The position numbers were made by a program, and so were the translations under genes. The notes below the pieces were generated by a model that had not been told where the DNA came from, ran no database searches, and saw only the letters and a program-made list of their open reading frames with translations. A stretch of DNA of 5,844 nt from Pseudazoarcus pumilus_A (lineage in GTDB: Bacteria > Pseudomonadota > Gammaproteobacteria > Burkholderiales > Rhodocyclaceae), in assembly GCA_033837965.1 (NCBI GenBank), contig JAJLLM010000128.1:1-5844 (forward strand), in the 5' to 3' direction. Shown here one piece after another: positions 5,213-5,844 of the stretch. The first letter of the stretch is position 1, and each line of letters opens with the position of its first letter.

Positions 5213-5844
5213 ATGACTTTACGTTTCCGCCCGGCCGCCCTGGCCGTGGCCCTGAGCCTGGCCCTGAGTGGTTGCGCTTCGCTGGCCTCGCGACCCGGTG
5301 ACACCGACATCAATGCCCTGCTCGCCGAGCGTCGCGGCCCGCAGGTGGAGTGGTCCGCCGTGGGCCAACCGCCCCCAGAACGGCAGGCCATCGACCAGTG
5401 GCTCGGCGCCCCGATGACCGCCGAAGCCGCGGTGCGCGTGGCGATGCTGCGCAGTCCCCGCCTGCAGCAAGAATATGCCCGGCTGGGCCTGGCCCGGGCC
5501 GACGTGCTCGAGGCCGTGCAGGTCGCCAACCCCACCCTGTCGCTTTCACGGTCCTATCTGGACCCGGGTAGCGGCTACAACCGCCTGGCCGGTCTGACCC
5601 TACCCTTGGCCGACCTGCTCGTATTACCGGTGCGCACGCGCCTGGCTCATGCGGAGTACGAACGCGCCAAGCTCGAGATCGCCGGGGCCGTGCTCAATGT
5701 GGTCGCCGACGTGGAAGCCGCCTGGTACACCTATGTGGGCGCCCAGCAAGTCGCGGATATGCGCACGGCGGTGGCCGGCGGCGCAGATGCCGCCGCCGAG
5801 CTGGCGCAACGATTCTTTGACGCCGGCAACATCAGCGAGCTGCA
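5213..5844 (+). CDS. TolC-family outer-membrane efflux lipoprotein, N-terminal part (CusC/CzcC-like; 3' end outside window)
   Basis: Outer-membrane channel component of a tripartite metal or drug efflux system, cut by the window end after 210 codons of an expected 400-500. It opens with a lipoprotein signal: R4, R6, hydrophobic stretch ALAVALSLALSG, lipobox LSGC with C21 as the lipidated residue. From about residue 68 it shows the outer-membrane-factor pattern: MTAEAAVRVAMLRSPRLQQE, then LGLARADVLEAVQVANPTLSLS, then TLPLADLLVLP, then a long amphipathic helix from RTRLAHAEYERAKLEI through AAWYTYVGAQQ, the periplasmic coiled coil. This is one of the two repeats of the fold. Placement after copL and the copper-storage gene suggests a copper/silver CusC role with adaptor and RND genes downstream, but the sequence alone does not fix the substrate. 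It is a separate system from the czcA pump at the left edge, whose gene order has ended. Confidence 0.9.
   Translation, partial: MTLRFRPAALAVALSLALSGCASLASRPGDTDINALLAERRGPQVEWSAVGQPPPERQAIDQWLGAPMTAEAAVRVAMLRSPRLQQEYARLGLARADVLEAVQVANPTLSLSRSYLDPGSGYNRLAGLTLPLADLLVLPVRTRLAHAEYERAKLEIAGAVLNVVADVEAAWYTYVGAQQVADMRTAVAGGADAAAELAQRFFDAGNISEL

Noticed and set aside
1..5844. CRISPR array, tRNA, rRNA or insertion sequence
   Set aside because: No spaced repeat series, no cloverleaf-like sequence, no rRNA stretch and no transposase or terminal inverted repeats were seen.

Overview
The window is high-GC bacterial DNA that reads as a heavy-metal resistance locus, with every supported gene on the + strand. 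The best lineage guess is Xanthomonadaceae (Stenotrophomonas/Xanthomonas/Pseudoxanthomonas-like). This rests on a CopL-type leader protein, a hallmark of that group's copper loci, and on the overall G/C-rich codon use. It is an inference; there is no rRNA or housekeeping marker here.

Left half (1-3823), divalent-cation efflux module. It holds the C-terminal half of a CzcA-type RND pump, then a 109-residue PII-like protein whose start codon overlaps the pump's stop codon (ATGA). A perfect 13-bp hairpin follows, then a complete 665-residue P1B-4-type P-type ATPase (SPC motif, HEGST motif, His-rich N-terminus, no CxxC metal-binding domain). The RND pump would clear Zn/Co/Cd-like ions across the envelope, the ATPase would clear the cytoplasm, and the PII-like protein is a candidate regulator or sensor of the pump.

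Middle (3824-4190), about 367 bases with no convincing gene. It holds a weak hairpin at the end of the ATPase gene and a short direct and inverted repeat cluster.

Right half (4191-5844), copper module. It holds a 112-residue four-helix-bundle protein with 16 cysteines (Csp/DUF326 type, cytosolic copper storage), a hairpin terminator candidate, and an unusual promoter region. Next come copL (132 residues, signal peptide plus Cys/His cluster), a short gap carrying three consecutive hairpins, and the first 210 codons of a TolC-family outer-membrane lipoprotein that runs off the window. That last gene probably opens a CusCBA-like tripartite efflux operon.

The two modules lie head-to-tail, so the window spans the junction between a Zn/Co/Cd-type cluster and a Cu-type cluster. 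The most noteworthy points are the pump-linked PII-like protein, the copL promoter (a possible leaderless start plus a possible ECF-type promoter and a direct repeat), and the hairpin array between copL and the TolC-family gene.
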